A stretch of 64,000 bases of DNA from Paragonimus westermani (Eukaryota > Platyhelminthes > Trematoda > Plagiorchiida > Troglotrematidae). The stretch lies in assembly GCA_008508345.1 (NCBI GenBank), contig QNGE01000276.1, forward strand, positions 208,897 through 272,896. The letters are read 5' to 3'. The position numbers and the translations under genes are program-made. Below, one piece after another: positions 1 through 12,600 of the stretch. Position 1 is the first letter of the stretch, and the number at the start of each line of letters is the position of its first letter. The notes beneath the pieces were generated by a model. That model was not told the DNA's origin and did not search any database. It saw only the letters and a list, made by a program, of their open reading frames with translations.

Positions 1-1639
1 ACCAACGTTGTGACCTACATCGATGAGTTAGCCTTACTGGGATTGTTTTATGAGTAGTTTGTTAATTCCTTTTGTCCTGATTAGATACAACTCACAGTTG
101 ATCATGTTCTTTGTATCTATATTGATCTGTTGGCCAGGTCTTTTTACCGTTGCTGGATCTGATCAGTGATACACATTTCTGTCGCAACAATGTATAGAAC
201 GTACGTCTAAGAGCTTGTGAAGCGACCACGTTGACCATTCTACTAGCGGTCACTCAACAGACGGGGCCGACATTTTCTAATTTACGCAGCTCATATTATG
301 AATGGTATCTAATATGTTACTGGGTTTGTTCATTGCTTCTAGGACTAGGTAGCAAACGTATTAAACAAAACGATTATTTTGGTTACATTTTGCTAGTTGC
401 TTGCTGAAATCTGATATCAACCCAACTGTGTTGTCTAAATTGAAAACTAGCTAAACTTGATTGTAGACTTTGAATCCTTACAATACCTCTGATTAGCCCA
501 CCGTGAAAAGAAACGCTAGTCTTGAGTTTCAGTCATATTAGAACTCACTAGTAACGCATATTCTCAGTGAGACTAGAACTCACGATCTGATCATCGTGCT
601 TGGGAAACTAGTGTGTTGACTACAACAACGGCAATCTCACAAGAGACCACTGAATAATCCCAGTCGAGCGTTCAACCTTAACTCTGGTTGAATAGTGTTC
701 AATTCGTCCAAACAATTTGGAAGCAGAATAAACGGGATCGTTCTGTTAAATCCGGTAGAAAACCTTGTGATCGGGACTTACCACCTGTGTTGCATTTACT
801 GTCTTTACTGAGACCACTAAGCATGGTTTAAATCAAGAATAGAATCGGATGTCACCTTTACACATATGACGTTTTTCTGAACACAATCTACTTATAGACG
901 TAGGTTGCAACCTAATGTTTCTATGCCTTTATAAGTCTAGATAAACTTACTTTAAACCCAGAAATTTTCCAAAGTTTTAGTAAACTAAAGCGGATTTTGT
1001 CTTTCCAACTGGCCATCCAGGAGGTGCACTATTACCTTTCGCCATACTACCTTCCGATTACGCCAGACAAATTAAATTATTTTACTATAGGTTAAGTTTG
1101 TGTGAGACCAATCTTGGGTTGAGGTCTGGGCTCACCCGTGTTGAGTTAAAAAAAAATCCTGTTATGTATAGTACACCTGATTTCATCAACATCAACTAAT
1201 TCTTCATAGTCAGTGGTCATGGTAATAGACAACAAACTGCCGTATAACATGCGTTTGGGGTGTAGAGAGTAGAAAATTGATGAGCCGGCCAGCCAACTTT
1301 ATGCTTAAAAAAACCTACATCGTCGGAACCGTATGAACGTGTTGGCACTTGAACTGTTGGCTCAGAATATGGAAGTCACTCTGCTCAAATATATACCTTC
1401 ATTAGTTTCATGGGTTACAGGGTTAAGTTGGATAGCAGGAATTATTCGATCTGTCGTTTTCGACAATTTTTCCGCGAGATGCAACAAAGTGGTCAACAAA
1501 CTCTTCACTGTTCAGTTAATTCGGTGGCTTCAACATAACTCAGAAATTCCCGATGGCGGAATTACCAACTGGAGTTAACAAGACAGTTATGACGTCTTCC
1601 ATCGAGACGATCCGGTACTTTGGACATTATCCACATAAG
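1..1639. other. no gene recognised
   Basis: AT-rich sequence with frequent stops in all frames. The longest open stretch (1333-1578, plus, 81 codons) resembles no family I know. No repeat or RNA signal was recognised. Confidence 0.6.
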
Positions 1640-1890
1640 GTTGCGTTTGAGCGTTTACATATGATTGATCAGTCATGCTTAGTGTGAAGATAGTGATATT
1701 GTGGTCCACACACTGGTCTCACAGACACGAGGGTTGGGGTACAAGTGCTGACTCGGACAAGGATACGCACTATTGATGAGCTGTAATAAAAACGCAAATC
1801 GAGTCTAGTGTTTCCTTACAAAGTGGGCCAGTCAAAAGACCCACCAGAATGCAAAGAATGTGATTGGTGTTCAGCTTGAAACACTTCACT
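1640..1890 (+). repeat. old tRNA-derived SINE copy
   Basis: This is a diverged copy of the SINE seen best at 46319-46566 and 54737-54992. It keeps the order of landmarks: a leader resembling 'gttgagcgttcagattt', a degenerate tRNA-like head, a middle resembling 'attgatgagct' with 'cgagtctagtg', and a tail resembling 'gttcagcttgaaac'. The tRNA promoter boxes are badly eroded, so it is unlikely to be transcribed. The family assignment rests on collinearity with the better copies in this window. Confidence 0.5.
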
Positions 1891-4800
1891 ATGCGATGGA
1901 ATTTGGTCAAATCTTCACCAACCTGCTGGTTGAATAAATATTGTCATACATACAATCAACTCCCGTTTGTACGGGTTTACTTATCCGGAAGAAGTGTGAT
2001 TTCACTTGTTTAATCAAAACATCATCCTTGAAATGACCAATGTGTATGAAATTCTGTACAATGCATCTAGTATGTAGCTGATTGTTGCTATACGGTCGAA
2101 CTTCTGCAACCATAGTTAGATTCAAAAGAGGTACATAACTTCTCGAAATTGATCGATTTTAACGTTACCACGTACATTGCGTTGAGGGAGTCTTCGACGG
2201 GGAGGATTTACGCAAAGTGATTTATAACCGTGTGGACTCAGCTAGAGCATCTGCCTTTAGTCAGGGCTGCCTCAGAAAGTCGAGTTTGCTACATGAACAG
2301 TGCGACTGAATAGATGAACTAAAAGCGGAATTGTTCTTTGGAACTGTACTCATCTCTCACACAAACTACTTTACGGAAATACCGGTTTAGTCGCATTGAA
2401 TTTGCATGCAGATGATAAAGCATAATGCAGGTTTAGACATGTCGCAGTAGAGTGTATATTTGAGGTCTCAGCAGATAAGGCGAACTTTGTGGATTAAGTA
2501 CAAGGATGCCCACATCTTTGAACTCACAAAGGATCAAACGCCAGTAAGTTTTTTCTTGGTCTAAACCAGCAGATTCTGTCATTGAGGCAGTTAGTTCTCG
2601 TGTTACTCGCCAATGCGCAAAGACAAACGAATCACTTCCAGGAAACTTGATCAAATTAATTAATCTAAGCCACCACTTGAGATAAAATCTCCTTTTTTGA
2701 GGAAAGAAAGTATATCTGCTAGTTTTGGAAGGATGAATTTTGGCTAAATAACTCTTTTTATCGTAAGTACACTAATCAAAACAGAATAAATAGGATTAAG
2801 AACAAACTGTACACAAACAGTTACGATTAATGTTATTTTGGAAAAGACACAGAGGTGACCTTTCGGTTGGTTGTCTTTCCGCTTGGTTTGTTAATATAAT
2901 GGAATTCTGCCATGTAACGCCATAAATTGATCAATTTTTGCTCTGCAGGTTGACTTCTATTTAGTGGCCACACGAAGAAAAATGGTGCAAAATTAAGAAC
3001 ATAACAATTTCCTATCTGGTGATATGAGGAGGTCCAACTGCGGAATAATTAAGTATGCTCAAGCATTTATCCTATAAACCGTACACCTTATGACAGCTTT
3101 CCTCACTAGAAGTCCAACAAACCTTTCATGATCAGTTTATTTATTGTGTACAATCTCCCCTTGTACAAATCATTGTTCGCGCAAGTTCCCATATACTAAG
3201 AGTCACTTCTTACATATTTGTAAAGGACCCTTCATAACATATGATTCTGATAGGAGATTTCGAAGGATTTCTTAGCTATATGGGGTTTTTTTGTGTCAAT
3301 CTTTCAACGTGAAAATCTGCATACGTATATCCGAAGCAAACTTACTGTGTAGATTTGAACAAAAGTAAACATATCAAATACGTGAAGGCTCTCTTGAAAC
3401 GGTTCAATACCGTTTCATACGTTTTGACAAAAAAGACCTCTACTAGTGTTGCGGGTGTGCTCACTGTCTTGTACCGTGCTGTTTTATCGGGACCTGGTCT
3501 TAGAATAACCAAGATTTTCCCCGGTTATTCAGCCCTTTCTGTTTGTTTTCAGGCCGTAGCCAGTTCTGCTGCTTGTTACCGTCAACTTATGTTCACTAAC
3601 CTTTCGGTCAAGCCGATTCTTATGAATCTTGAGAAAATTGACCGTCCACTGAGCTTACACGGAAGGGGCACACGCGCGTTTGCTGTGAGTCGCAGATTAC
3701 CTGATCGAACCACACATGCCTTGCACGAGATAGTGGATTACCCGTTTAGAATACGGAATCAAACAGTATACTATAGTCTCATGGCCGACAAAACTGTCTG
3801 GTGCGAAAACTGGTAGTTTTTGAATGGACGTTCAGGTAAGTCACGCGATGAAATTATGAATTCCAACTCGCAGAATGAGATTAACGCCACTAGAACAATC
3901 TTCTTCCGCTACGTAACCAGGAGCAGAAATGGTTCGAATTGATTCGAGGTGATAGCCAGGGGCCAAAAGTACCGATGAGACGGTCATAATTTGAATAAAC
4001 GACCAAAAGAAACAACTAACGACTGGGCAACCCAGAGTGTTTGTAGCTTTGGTAAACAAACAGCCCTACGTGGTTAATATAACCAGTGACCATTATTCGC
4101 ACGGAAATCACTCAATAGAACAGTGATAAGATTGAAATCATGCTCAGCTTAGTATACTTATGTGTACATATATGAGGATGAACAGACAGGAAAAACTGGT
4201 AAGGCGGAGGGATAGTAATTAGAATGAACAGTTGATCATAACTAACATTAGTTCGTATGCTCCTGTAACTAATTCCGTAAATGTCGTTTAAGGCAAACGT
4301 GCGAAAGTTCAGCATAGTATAGGAATTTTCACTATTCCGTTAAACACGTAAGCAAACCTCTCTGATGTAAGTACACCATTTTCACTGGTTAACGATCCAG
4401 CTTTTATAAACCCGACAGCTCAGTAATGTTTAGATTGACAGAGGTAATTGAATAATGCACTTTTTCAGGAACACTTGGATGAGGGAACCATTTTGAACTT
4501 GTGTTTGCTTTCTGGCTTTTAATCCATTAGTCGGACTGCTCTTTTTACACAGAGTTAGGCAAATTGGGGCTACTGCAAAAACGGAAACAAATCTACAGTG
4601 CTCATTCTGCTCGAATGCGAAGCCATTGGTCCTTTCATTTTACAAGAGATGTGGGACCCGGATATCGTTCGCATTTGACATTATCAGAAGTGATTTGGAC
4701 TAACTTATCGAGTGAGTAATGTACGACTACCGCATGTGAGTTGTCAGGTGCAAACATTAGGACGGCGTTCCAGCATGAAAGGAACCAAAGCCTGGGTAAC

Positions 4801-7800
4801 TATACTATGGATCAGAGCATACGGACGAATGGTAACGTTAGTTTTGATCACTGTTAACCAAAAACTGACAAATAAATAGAGCATTCAAACAACGAAAGAT
4901 TGACAACTTACAGTTGTATGGATTTGTCCAACAGTTCGTTTGGCACGACTTATTGCTGGACATCATTCTCTGTATATCAGGTACACATTAGGAAGCAGGA
5001 ATAAATAGGTCAACTGTTGAATTGAAAATAAAAACCACCCTACAGCTATGCTCTTCACTACGGGTTCGGTCATTGTGTCCACGTTCAGCTAACAGACTTT
5101 TGTTCGGAATACACAGAAGTAAGCGTCAACGTATTAACGCAACTGTCAAGGCATAAGGCAGCGACCAGGGTATGCTAATTGCATAGACAGTTATGAATGT
5201 AGATGTTAATTCAACCTAATCACGACTATTTGGACGTTGATGCCGACTGCTTGTGAACTGGTCACCGCTCTCATACGTCTGAATCAGCACGTATGTGCAT
5301 TGCATGTTCTGGTAACACTACATTTGGTGATAGCAGTTAGTCCATTTGCCAGTGATAACAATCAGAAGTAGTTAGTCAACTTGCCAGATAAACAAGGTAG
5401 TTTTTAAGTAGTTTCTCATACACAGTCGTTTAAAGAAACCAGAAAAATAGGGATCAACATAAGTACACAAGTACCGTTTGCCATTGTTTTACTAATGTGC
5501 TAATAGCTCTCCTGTTGGAAGCAGCTGGTTGCATTTTGGATAGACGAGAAGCAATCGTTTGAACTCTGGTATCAGGATGGACAAGGCGAACTATGATCGT
5601 GTATGTGATACGGATGTATTTATTCTTGTGAATGTTGAGTAAACATTCATGTAAGCCACGTCTTTTATTCAGAGCTTTATTTGTCCACAAAATCCAGGCA
5701 ACTAAAATTTGTTCTTCAAACGATACATAGTTGTTGCCCATTTTATTGATCGCAACAGCCATACTATCTATATTATTAGCTGTTTTGGGGCAAACTGGAT
5801 ATTTTTATATCTGGCTCCAATGCTCTGGTTATTTGTAGATGCGCTGGTGTTTAGAAGAAACTATGTGATTAAAGGCTTTTTTATCAGACCGAAATAAGCA
5901 GTCCGTATATCACAGCTTATTAGAGGGAACAACATATTGAAAACTGACGATAGCATCAGGCCCGGTACAACGGTACCTACCACAGAATTGTACGCTTAAT
6001 CTGAGTGAAAGAAGAGAGGAACTACTGTGTTTGGCTTTGCTGCCATCGCGTACTCGCTCATCGCTTGGACGAGGCTATCCGACCGCTTGTTCAGTTAGTG
6101 CTATCTGAGTGAAGACCACATTTTGAATGTCACGTTGCGGTTGTTCTCAAATACGAGTGGTCAGACGGGTACTTTCCCGCTGAAGCTATTTTATCTCACA
6201 TTAGAGTGTGTTCATTTCCTATGCAAACATTCTAAGTTTTCTTCCGATCAGAAGCACATTTGATAATTGAGAATACGGCAGTGATGACCCCATTTATCAT
6301 AGAATGAGAAGCAGTCGGACCGTTGAGCACCCCACCTACTTAAGTCAGCTTGACTGATCCTTTGGGTTGAAGAAGAGAGTAAACTGTCTGACCGAACAAA
6401 ATCCAGCAAAATAATTCTCTAAAACGTTATATGAGCAGGTTGAAGCACCTAGCGTAATTTCTGTGTTTTGCTCGTACATCACTAGTCCCAAGTGCTCATA
6501 GTCTTTAGATTGAAATGTTGGCCTTCCGTTTGCTGGGGTTGGTCCGGTTGGTCAATATTACCCTAAAAACGTACTACACATTGCATTCGAGTTACCCACT
6601 GACAATCTTTTTTCTTCTGGATCTTCATCAGTTATTTACGTGTCTTACTAGCAAACTATTCGTCATGGTTGGCAGTAAAGATACTTTGATCAACATATGA
6701 GGTTTGACAAGTTAAAAATTATTTGTAATCAAAAACCCAGTATTGTGAGGTTGAGCATACTACACAGGTTAAGACTTTCTTCGACACTCCCAGAAACAAT
6801 GCATTCAAATCAACCGTGACTCAACCATCTGGATATCCTAAATTAGTTCAACATCAACCAAAATGATCAACCCTGGATGTCTTCGAGAATGGTGTGAACA
6901 CAAATCATACCAGAAACTGACGCCGTTAACATCAAAGTTTGTAGGAATTTCAACTTCAGTTCAACTGGTGAGTTGATCTCAACACTCTAGCGGAGTAAGC
7001 TGGGACAAGGAATTCCTAAATAATATATATATAAAGAGAATGGTTAATTGAAACAAGTTGAACTGTTCATCTCTATTATTAAATCTGGAATAGGAATCAG
7101 TGTAACTTGGTGTAACATAGGTGATGCTTTTAAACATACCCACAAGCCAATAAGTACCCGCCGGTAGTTGAACAGTTCAGATTGCTATCTGAATGAATCC
7201 GTACTGTCACGCCTCAATCAGTGGTTTGGGGCATGCACTTTTGTATACAGCACAAAGGCAAAAACCCCTTTCTTGAGACCCTTGTCTAAGCATACGGACG
7301 TAGAAACTTTCCAGTTTCCAGCTAGTGCAATGACCACTCGATGCAGTCATTTTGATTCGCCGAGATAACGTTGTGTATACGGTCTGCGATCGGCAACAAG
7401 TGGTCTATCAGGCGTCAGTGATACTCTTGGTTATTCAGGTCCCCACCAAAGGCCACGGGTTCACTACTCTGATTGTCCATATACACCGGTGAGCTTAAGA
7501 GACCCCAGCAAATTAGATAAGTGGACAGGTGAAAAGCCTGACAGAACTCTTCATGTACGTTCACCAAAGTCGGAATCATCTAGGGCAATGTGAGATATAA
7601 TGCACTTTGTCTTATGCATATTGTCGGATGCCAAATTGCTCGGATTAAATGGCACATCATGTTGTTCCCTAATTTACTCAGCTGCTGCGACTTTTTTCAT
7701 TCGTAGGCTGTAATCGATCAGTCGTCTGGCGGTTGGACTGAAAATGAGCAAACATCGACCACAGCCCCAGAAATAGTTGAGAAAAGGTGAGACATGATGT

Positions 7801-10800
7801 GTTGAGACCCACCTCGGTCAAAATATGTGTCCACCATTTCGTTGGTGGTCACTAGAACCAACCGTTTTCAAAAAACGTTGTTGCTATTTAAATTCCACCA
7901 TTCTTTTGCCAACCGAAGTCAGCAACCGGTGGATGTGTTACGTGAAGTCCATGAAGCATTAATCAACGCGGTTGGAGTTTGATTTACGATAGCAATAGAG
8001 ATGCATGGGTATATGGGCACATGAGTTGTACTAGTGGTAAAACTTGAGTTAAGCGTCTTTTTTCGAGAGGAATCCGCCAAAATATCTGGCTGACCGCGTA
8101 GCATGTGACCGTTAGTGAATACCGCTTGAGGTATACGGCTGGTTCGGTTGTATGATGTTTGTGTCAGTGAAAATCCGGATAACAATGATTTACTGATTTA
8201 GTGGACGTTAGTTATAAACATGTTTACTGGTCCTCAATTATTCGATTAATGATTCATGGAATCCACTTGTTATTTTGATGGATCGTGAGAGGAAAGTCAC
8301 TTGCATAGAAATTCTCTTCAGTTCTTAAATTTCGCCAAGATGAGGCTTTTAACGGTGGTAGATTGTGTGTGAGTTTCTTTTTCCTTGATAGCTTATTTTT
8401 ATGTTCTCATACAAACCAGTGCATCTCTTGTTATTCTGTTTGGTAGTCACAGCATCGCTACTAATTTTTTCTTGCAAACGTTTGTGTGCAAAGTTGACTT
8501 TGTCTTTGTGTCATGGTGGGCTAATCTACTTTGATGGCACTTCTAACTGTGGCGTTATTTAGCATTTTAAAGTAGGAGTTTATGACGGAAGTCTTGATCA
8601 CACTTCCCTTGTGTATACACAAAATGGCGAGTTGGATACGTTCTGTTAGTCCTTAAGCAGAACCTGATGAGTCTTTCCGTCAATAGAGACCATCTCAAAC
8701 GAAGCTGTACATGCGTGAATTACGCAGGAAACAACTGATGAATATTTTTTATTGACAAGTCGGTCAGCTTCATTGCAGTGTACGTTTAATAAGATATAGG
8801 TTGCCTAAAGATGTACAGTTACCCCGGCTGATTCGAACTCTGTAAAGGTCCTGTTTTTTAAATTTAAACAGTACGATGATTATATTTTCCCTTTTTGTAG
8901 GTGAAGTATAATTTATTTTATCTTGACAGCATTCAGATCTAGTTCTATGCATGACACTTTGGATCACTTCTGCGGATGGACAGTACTGTTGTGATCCAAA
9001 AACGCGGGTGGCACAAGGGTTGTTAATTCGGGAAACATATCCATGTGTTATGCGTTTCGACAGGACCACACAAAAAACTCTCATCTACGTACGACACTCG
9101 TCTCAGAACGTCACGTTTACCACGGACTTCCAGGCTGAGTTCTTTCAGGTAGCAAGAACCATTTCATGGGATGCTGTACTCCACTGTTCCCTCTTGTATT
9201 TTTTCAGCGGCCCTTTCGATGTCCAAATCCATGCTGAATAGTAGCGGTGTGAGTAGTACAGTGCGATCACTCGTCCTCACTACATCACGTGCTTCACATA
9301 TCCACATGTGTAACGATCGTTTGTTTTGAAGTCTTGGACGTTATGTGTGGAGAGTTAACCTTCTGCAAAAGCCGTTATCAGTATGTACGCTTCATGTCAT
9401 ATTGTTAAGCGAAGCAATTCTCAGACACTTATTAGAAAGATGCAGCTACAAGAGTTCAGTTGCTGTAATTCAGTGCTACTAATGCCAATAGAACGTAGAT
9501 CCTTCAGTTTCTATCCCAGTTTGCCACCGAAGTTAGGGAGCACAGTTTTCCATTACGGATGCCAGTCACAATCTTGAAAAACAGTAAATAAACCGGGTAA
9601 AAATTCAACCACACAGAGAAAAGCGTTTGACAGCTTTGTCTGCTGACCGTCTTATACGACACCCCATGGAATGTATGTAACAGGGAGTAAACACAAGTGC
9701 AAGGTTGATGGGTGTAAAGTGAACTCTCCTGTCCGAAATGCCAAGATGATCTGCCCGAGACCGAAACTCACAATCAAAATATTTCGTTTCAGTTGTTGAA
9801 CCATTCGAAAATGCCCACAACTTGTAGACCTACTTCGAGAATCAAGATGAGGAAATTGAGATGCGAACTTTTCAACTACAACGTGTGGTAATCTACCAAA
9901 TGTCAAGTTTTTCAAAACAAACTGATATACCCTACCGTCAGTATTCATTCTGCTCAAAAACACCAAGTAACAAATCCGTCTAGAGATTTATCACTTGTCA
10001 CTGCGGGCAGTGCTTCAGTTCTGCAGTGGTCAAACAACTTAGAAGATTTTGATACCATCACAATGGAGTGGAACTGTCAAAACTGCGGTAGTGTTCAGAA
10101 AACTTTTGACAGCAAGTAGCACTAAAAGCGACGCATTACAGCGATTTACAAAATTGCGTCAAGTCCGAAGCTTTCAAGACAAAAAAATTATCAGATATCA
10201 TTTGGAATCAGATGTGCGTGACATAAGTTTTTTTTAGATATTTCCTGAGCTACTGACAGTTGACAAACGTATACAACTGATATCCGTATTAATACAAATC
10301 AGGTTGTTTAGAAAAATTGAGAACTTTCGGTACGTGGTTCCTGACATATGTGCATTATTAGGCTGTCACCGAATTGTATGTGAAAGGTATTTCCAGCCAT
10401 CAGACGTTTGCGCCCAGTCTGTTTGGTCTTTCCTTTCCATATCTGATGGCAATAAACCAACCTTCGAAGTTTGAATGCCTGTCATTAAAACTACAAAATT
10501 CCAATGATATTACGCAACTCCTTGTTCGTCAAAAACGGATTGTGATTGTTAGGTATGTAACAACGTCTGTGAACATGAGATGAATTTCTTTTTGAAGGTC
10601 AATAGTCTTCTACGAAGACGCTGATCAACACGAAACCATAAACCAACGCTCGCAACTGTTCAAAACAAGATAGGATAGTAATGCCACGGCACTATATACT
10701 AAATGATCAAAGTGAATAAGTAGACAGCCCTAATGAGTTCGATCGATGGGTCATTCCTGGGAAAGGAATCACACATCGGTGCAGAATAGGCTAAAGATAA

Positions 10801-10805
10801 ACTGT
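1891..10805. other. long stretch without recognised genes
   Basis: I see no credible gene here. A short tRNA-like patch (about 2230-2300, 'ctcagctagagcatctgcc') may be another SINE head. An imperfect duplication of about 26 bp occurs at 5329-5388 ('agttagtc..ttgccag' twice). The longest open frame, 3355-3816 plus (153 codons), matches no family I can name. The rest is anonymous AT-rich sequence. Confidence 0.5.
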
Positions 10806-11597
10806 AGTGATGTTGTTTAACAGGTGTTTTCGTGGTCACCGGTGCTTCCAACGTCAAAATACCACCCTCAGTCATGTTCGCTTGGAAGTGGTCCTTATTG
10901 ACGGATGGTGGCAGTTAGATGGTGCGGAAGTATTCGCGCATTCTGGTCCCCTTCTCATCCTTCACCGACTTTTTAGCATGCAGAAGTGTTCACCTGGATG
11001 TCTTCTGGGCCGTATCCCTCAACGTTGAATCGAACTTTGAAGTGGACCCGACCATCCTCACCAGGCTCGTAGGCATCCTTCAGATAGTCGACAGGGCCGC
11101 AAATCCCATGGGGAACCAGAGTACACTCGGGTGTACGCGGGCCAATATCTCTACCCAACATCGACTGTCTCACGTTCGTGTCCATCACGGATTCCAGATG
11201 ACGACGCATTGCCTCCATCTAACGATCCATCCCATCCAAGATGGATAGCACATCACCATATGGAGCAAGCAGACCGTGCAAGCCATGGTCGAACAGGTCA
11301 ACCGGTACCAGTGGGAACAGTTCACTTCTGATTCGTCTAATCGCGGCGTTCCAAATCCGGTCCACTCCGTCAATCCACTTGTTCACATCTTCAAACCAGT
11401 CGGGGTGTTGATGATGCATCAAATCGAACTGACCATGGGCCGCGCCATTCTGTCGGTTGCATGTCGAGTCCGATGCAGTGTGCCGTAGCTTTGAGACCAT
11501 ATCCTTCTGGCGTTTGCTCGAGGGTGCGTCCACCCTTGTGTATTGGAACGCGTTTGCTGTTGTGGCCAGTCATGATCAGCAGCTCAGTGGGAGGCAT
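10806..11597 (-). pseudogene. small heat-shock protein (alpha-crystallin, p40-like) pseudogene
   Basis: The family consists of ATP-independent chaperones that bind unfolding proteins; trematodes have a two-domain version known as p40. Reading the minus strand, a Met at 11597 opens a frame that after a frameshift (about 11430-11480) continues as 'HPDWFEDVNKW'. An in-frame TAG at about 11219-11221 follows. Next comes the alpha-crystallin signature 'HFKVRFNVEGYGPEDIQV' (about 11010-11060). A small deletion/frameshift near 10972 is followed by 'HAKKSVKDEKG', a second stop before 'LPPSVNKDHF', and the conserved end 'GILTLEAPV' near 10830. Only the N-terminal part and one alpha-crystallin domain are present; a full two-domain p40 is longer. 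Two stops and two frame changes mean it cannot make a normal product. It has no visible intron, so a retrocopy is possible but unproven. It abuts a gypsy fragment on the other strand. Confidence 0.85.
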
Positions 11598-12340
11598 GGT
11601 GATGAAGCATATTGTAGCAAACCACGGTGTATCAAAGGCGATCTTGACAGATCAAGGACCATGCTTCGAAAGCGTGGAGTTTCGAACACGCATGCAACAA
11701 CTGGGTATCGAGCGCATTCGGACGACGCTATATCACCCACAAACGAATGGCCTGACTGAACGTAACAACCGAATGGTCAAAGAATGGTTATCAGCCAAAG
11801 GACGAGACTGGGAGTCTGCGTTACCACTGGTGTTATTGGCCTACCAGGCGTCTGTGCAGGCGAGCACGAAGAAATCTCCATTTCAATTGATATACGGTAG
11901 AATCCCTCGACTTCCGGTGGATCAGGACATTAGGATGTGGCCAGAGTGCATTGATTCCACTAAAGAATTGGTTGCCGAAAGAGAAAGAGCCAAACGAAAT
12001 CTGAAAGCATCGCAGGCACGCTCAAAGGAGCAATCCGCAAGGCAAAGGTTCGGCGAGACTAGAATGTTCAACCTAGGAGAACGGGTGAAATATCGGGTGC
12101 CAGCGGGCCAGGATCCAGGAGACTTTTGCCTAAATGGAAAGGTCCGTATTTGGTCATATACAGACGGAGACCAGTATACACGATCAAGTAGGACGGCGAG
12201 ACGAAACGAGTGCACGCCAGTGAGTTAGCAACGTGGCACGAGATGCCGACGCCACGAACCAGAAGATCAATAATCCGGGAGGAAATACCGCGTCGATCGG
12301 AGAGGATTCGTCGACAAATGCAAAAGAACCAAGGAACCTC
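11598..12340 (+). pseudogene. Ty3/gypsy integrase C-terminal half, 5'-truncated
   Basis: The frame contains the second and third parts of an integrase DDE core: 'KAILTDQGPCFES' (second Asp), 'YHPQTNGLTERNNR' (catalytic Glu), then 'YQASVQASTKKSPFQLIYGR', typical of gypsy/Ty3 integrases. The zinc-binding HHCC domain and the first catalytic Asp are missing because homology starts abruptly at about 11600, exactly where the heat-shock pseudogene on the opposite strand begins. The longer open frame starting at 11461 is therefore a chimera: its first ~45 residues are antisense to the heat-shock gene. The integrase frame stops at 12228 and a short non-coding stretch leads to a purine tract. Confidence 0.85.
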
Positions 12341-12600
12341 AGAAGGGGGAGGAGTGTTGTATCACAGGCAGTTTCGTTGTGAGTAGTATACTACTCACAA
12401 GTAGTGTATTACCCACAGGTGACATTCAGGAACAAAAGGACAAGCCCCGAACACGACGGACAAGAAGAGGCCATCGGAACAATGTGTACATGTTGTGTGA
12501 GAACTTTTACCAAGACAAATGACAACGTACTGTAACCCAATGTATGTGAGTGCATGTTTGTCGTGCAAATTTGTGTACGCCTTTGTGGTTTAGTTTTTGA
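12341..12600 (+). repeat. polypurine tract and probable 3' LTR start of the gypsy fragment
   Basis: A purine run 'agaagggggagga' (12341-12353) is followed by 'tgttgtatcac' from 12355, the usual arrangement of polypurine tract and LTR start (TG) downstream of a gypsy integrase. A perfect 20-base palindrome, gtgagtagtatactactcac (12379-12398), lies in the putative U3. The right end of the LTR cannot be fixed because no second LTR is visible; the end given is arbitrary. Confidence 0.5.

Noticed and set aside
3355..3816. 153-codon open frame on the plus strand
   Set aside because: No recognisable domain, starts within anonymous AT-rich DNA, no repeat copies and no splice or start context that supports a gene.
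5990..6120. Possible N-terminal Penelope segment ('NLSE...ELLCLAL' after frame changes)
   Set aside because: Needs frame changes within a short span and no other Penelope motif is nearby.
11461..11597. N-terminal extension of the gypsy integrase frame
   Set aside because: This part is antisense to the alpha-crystallin pseudogene, so the extension is a chance reading frame and not integrase.
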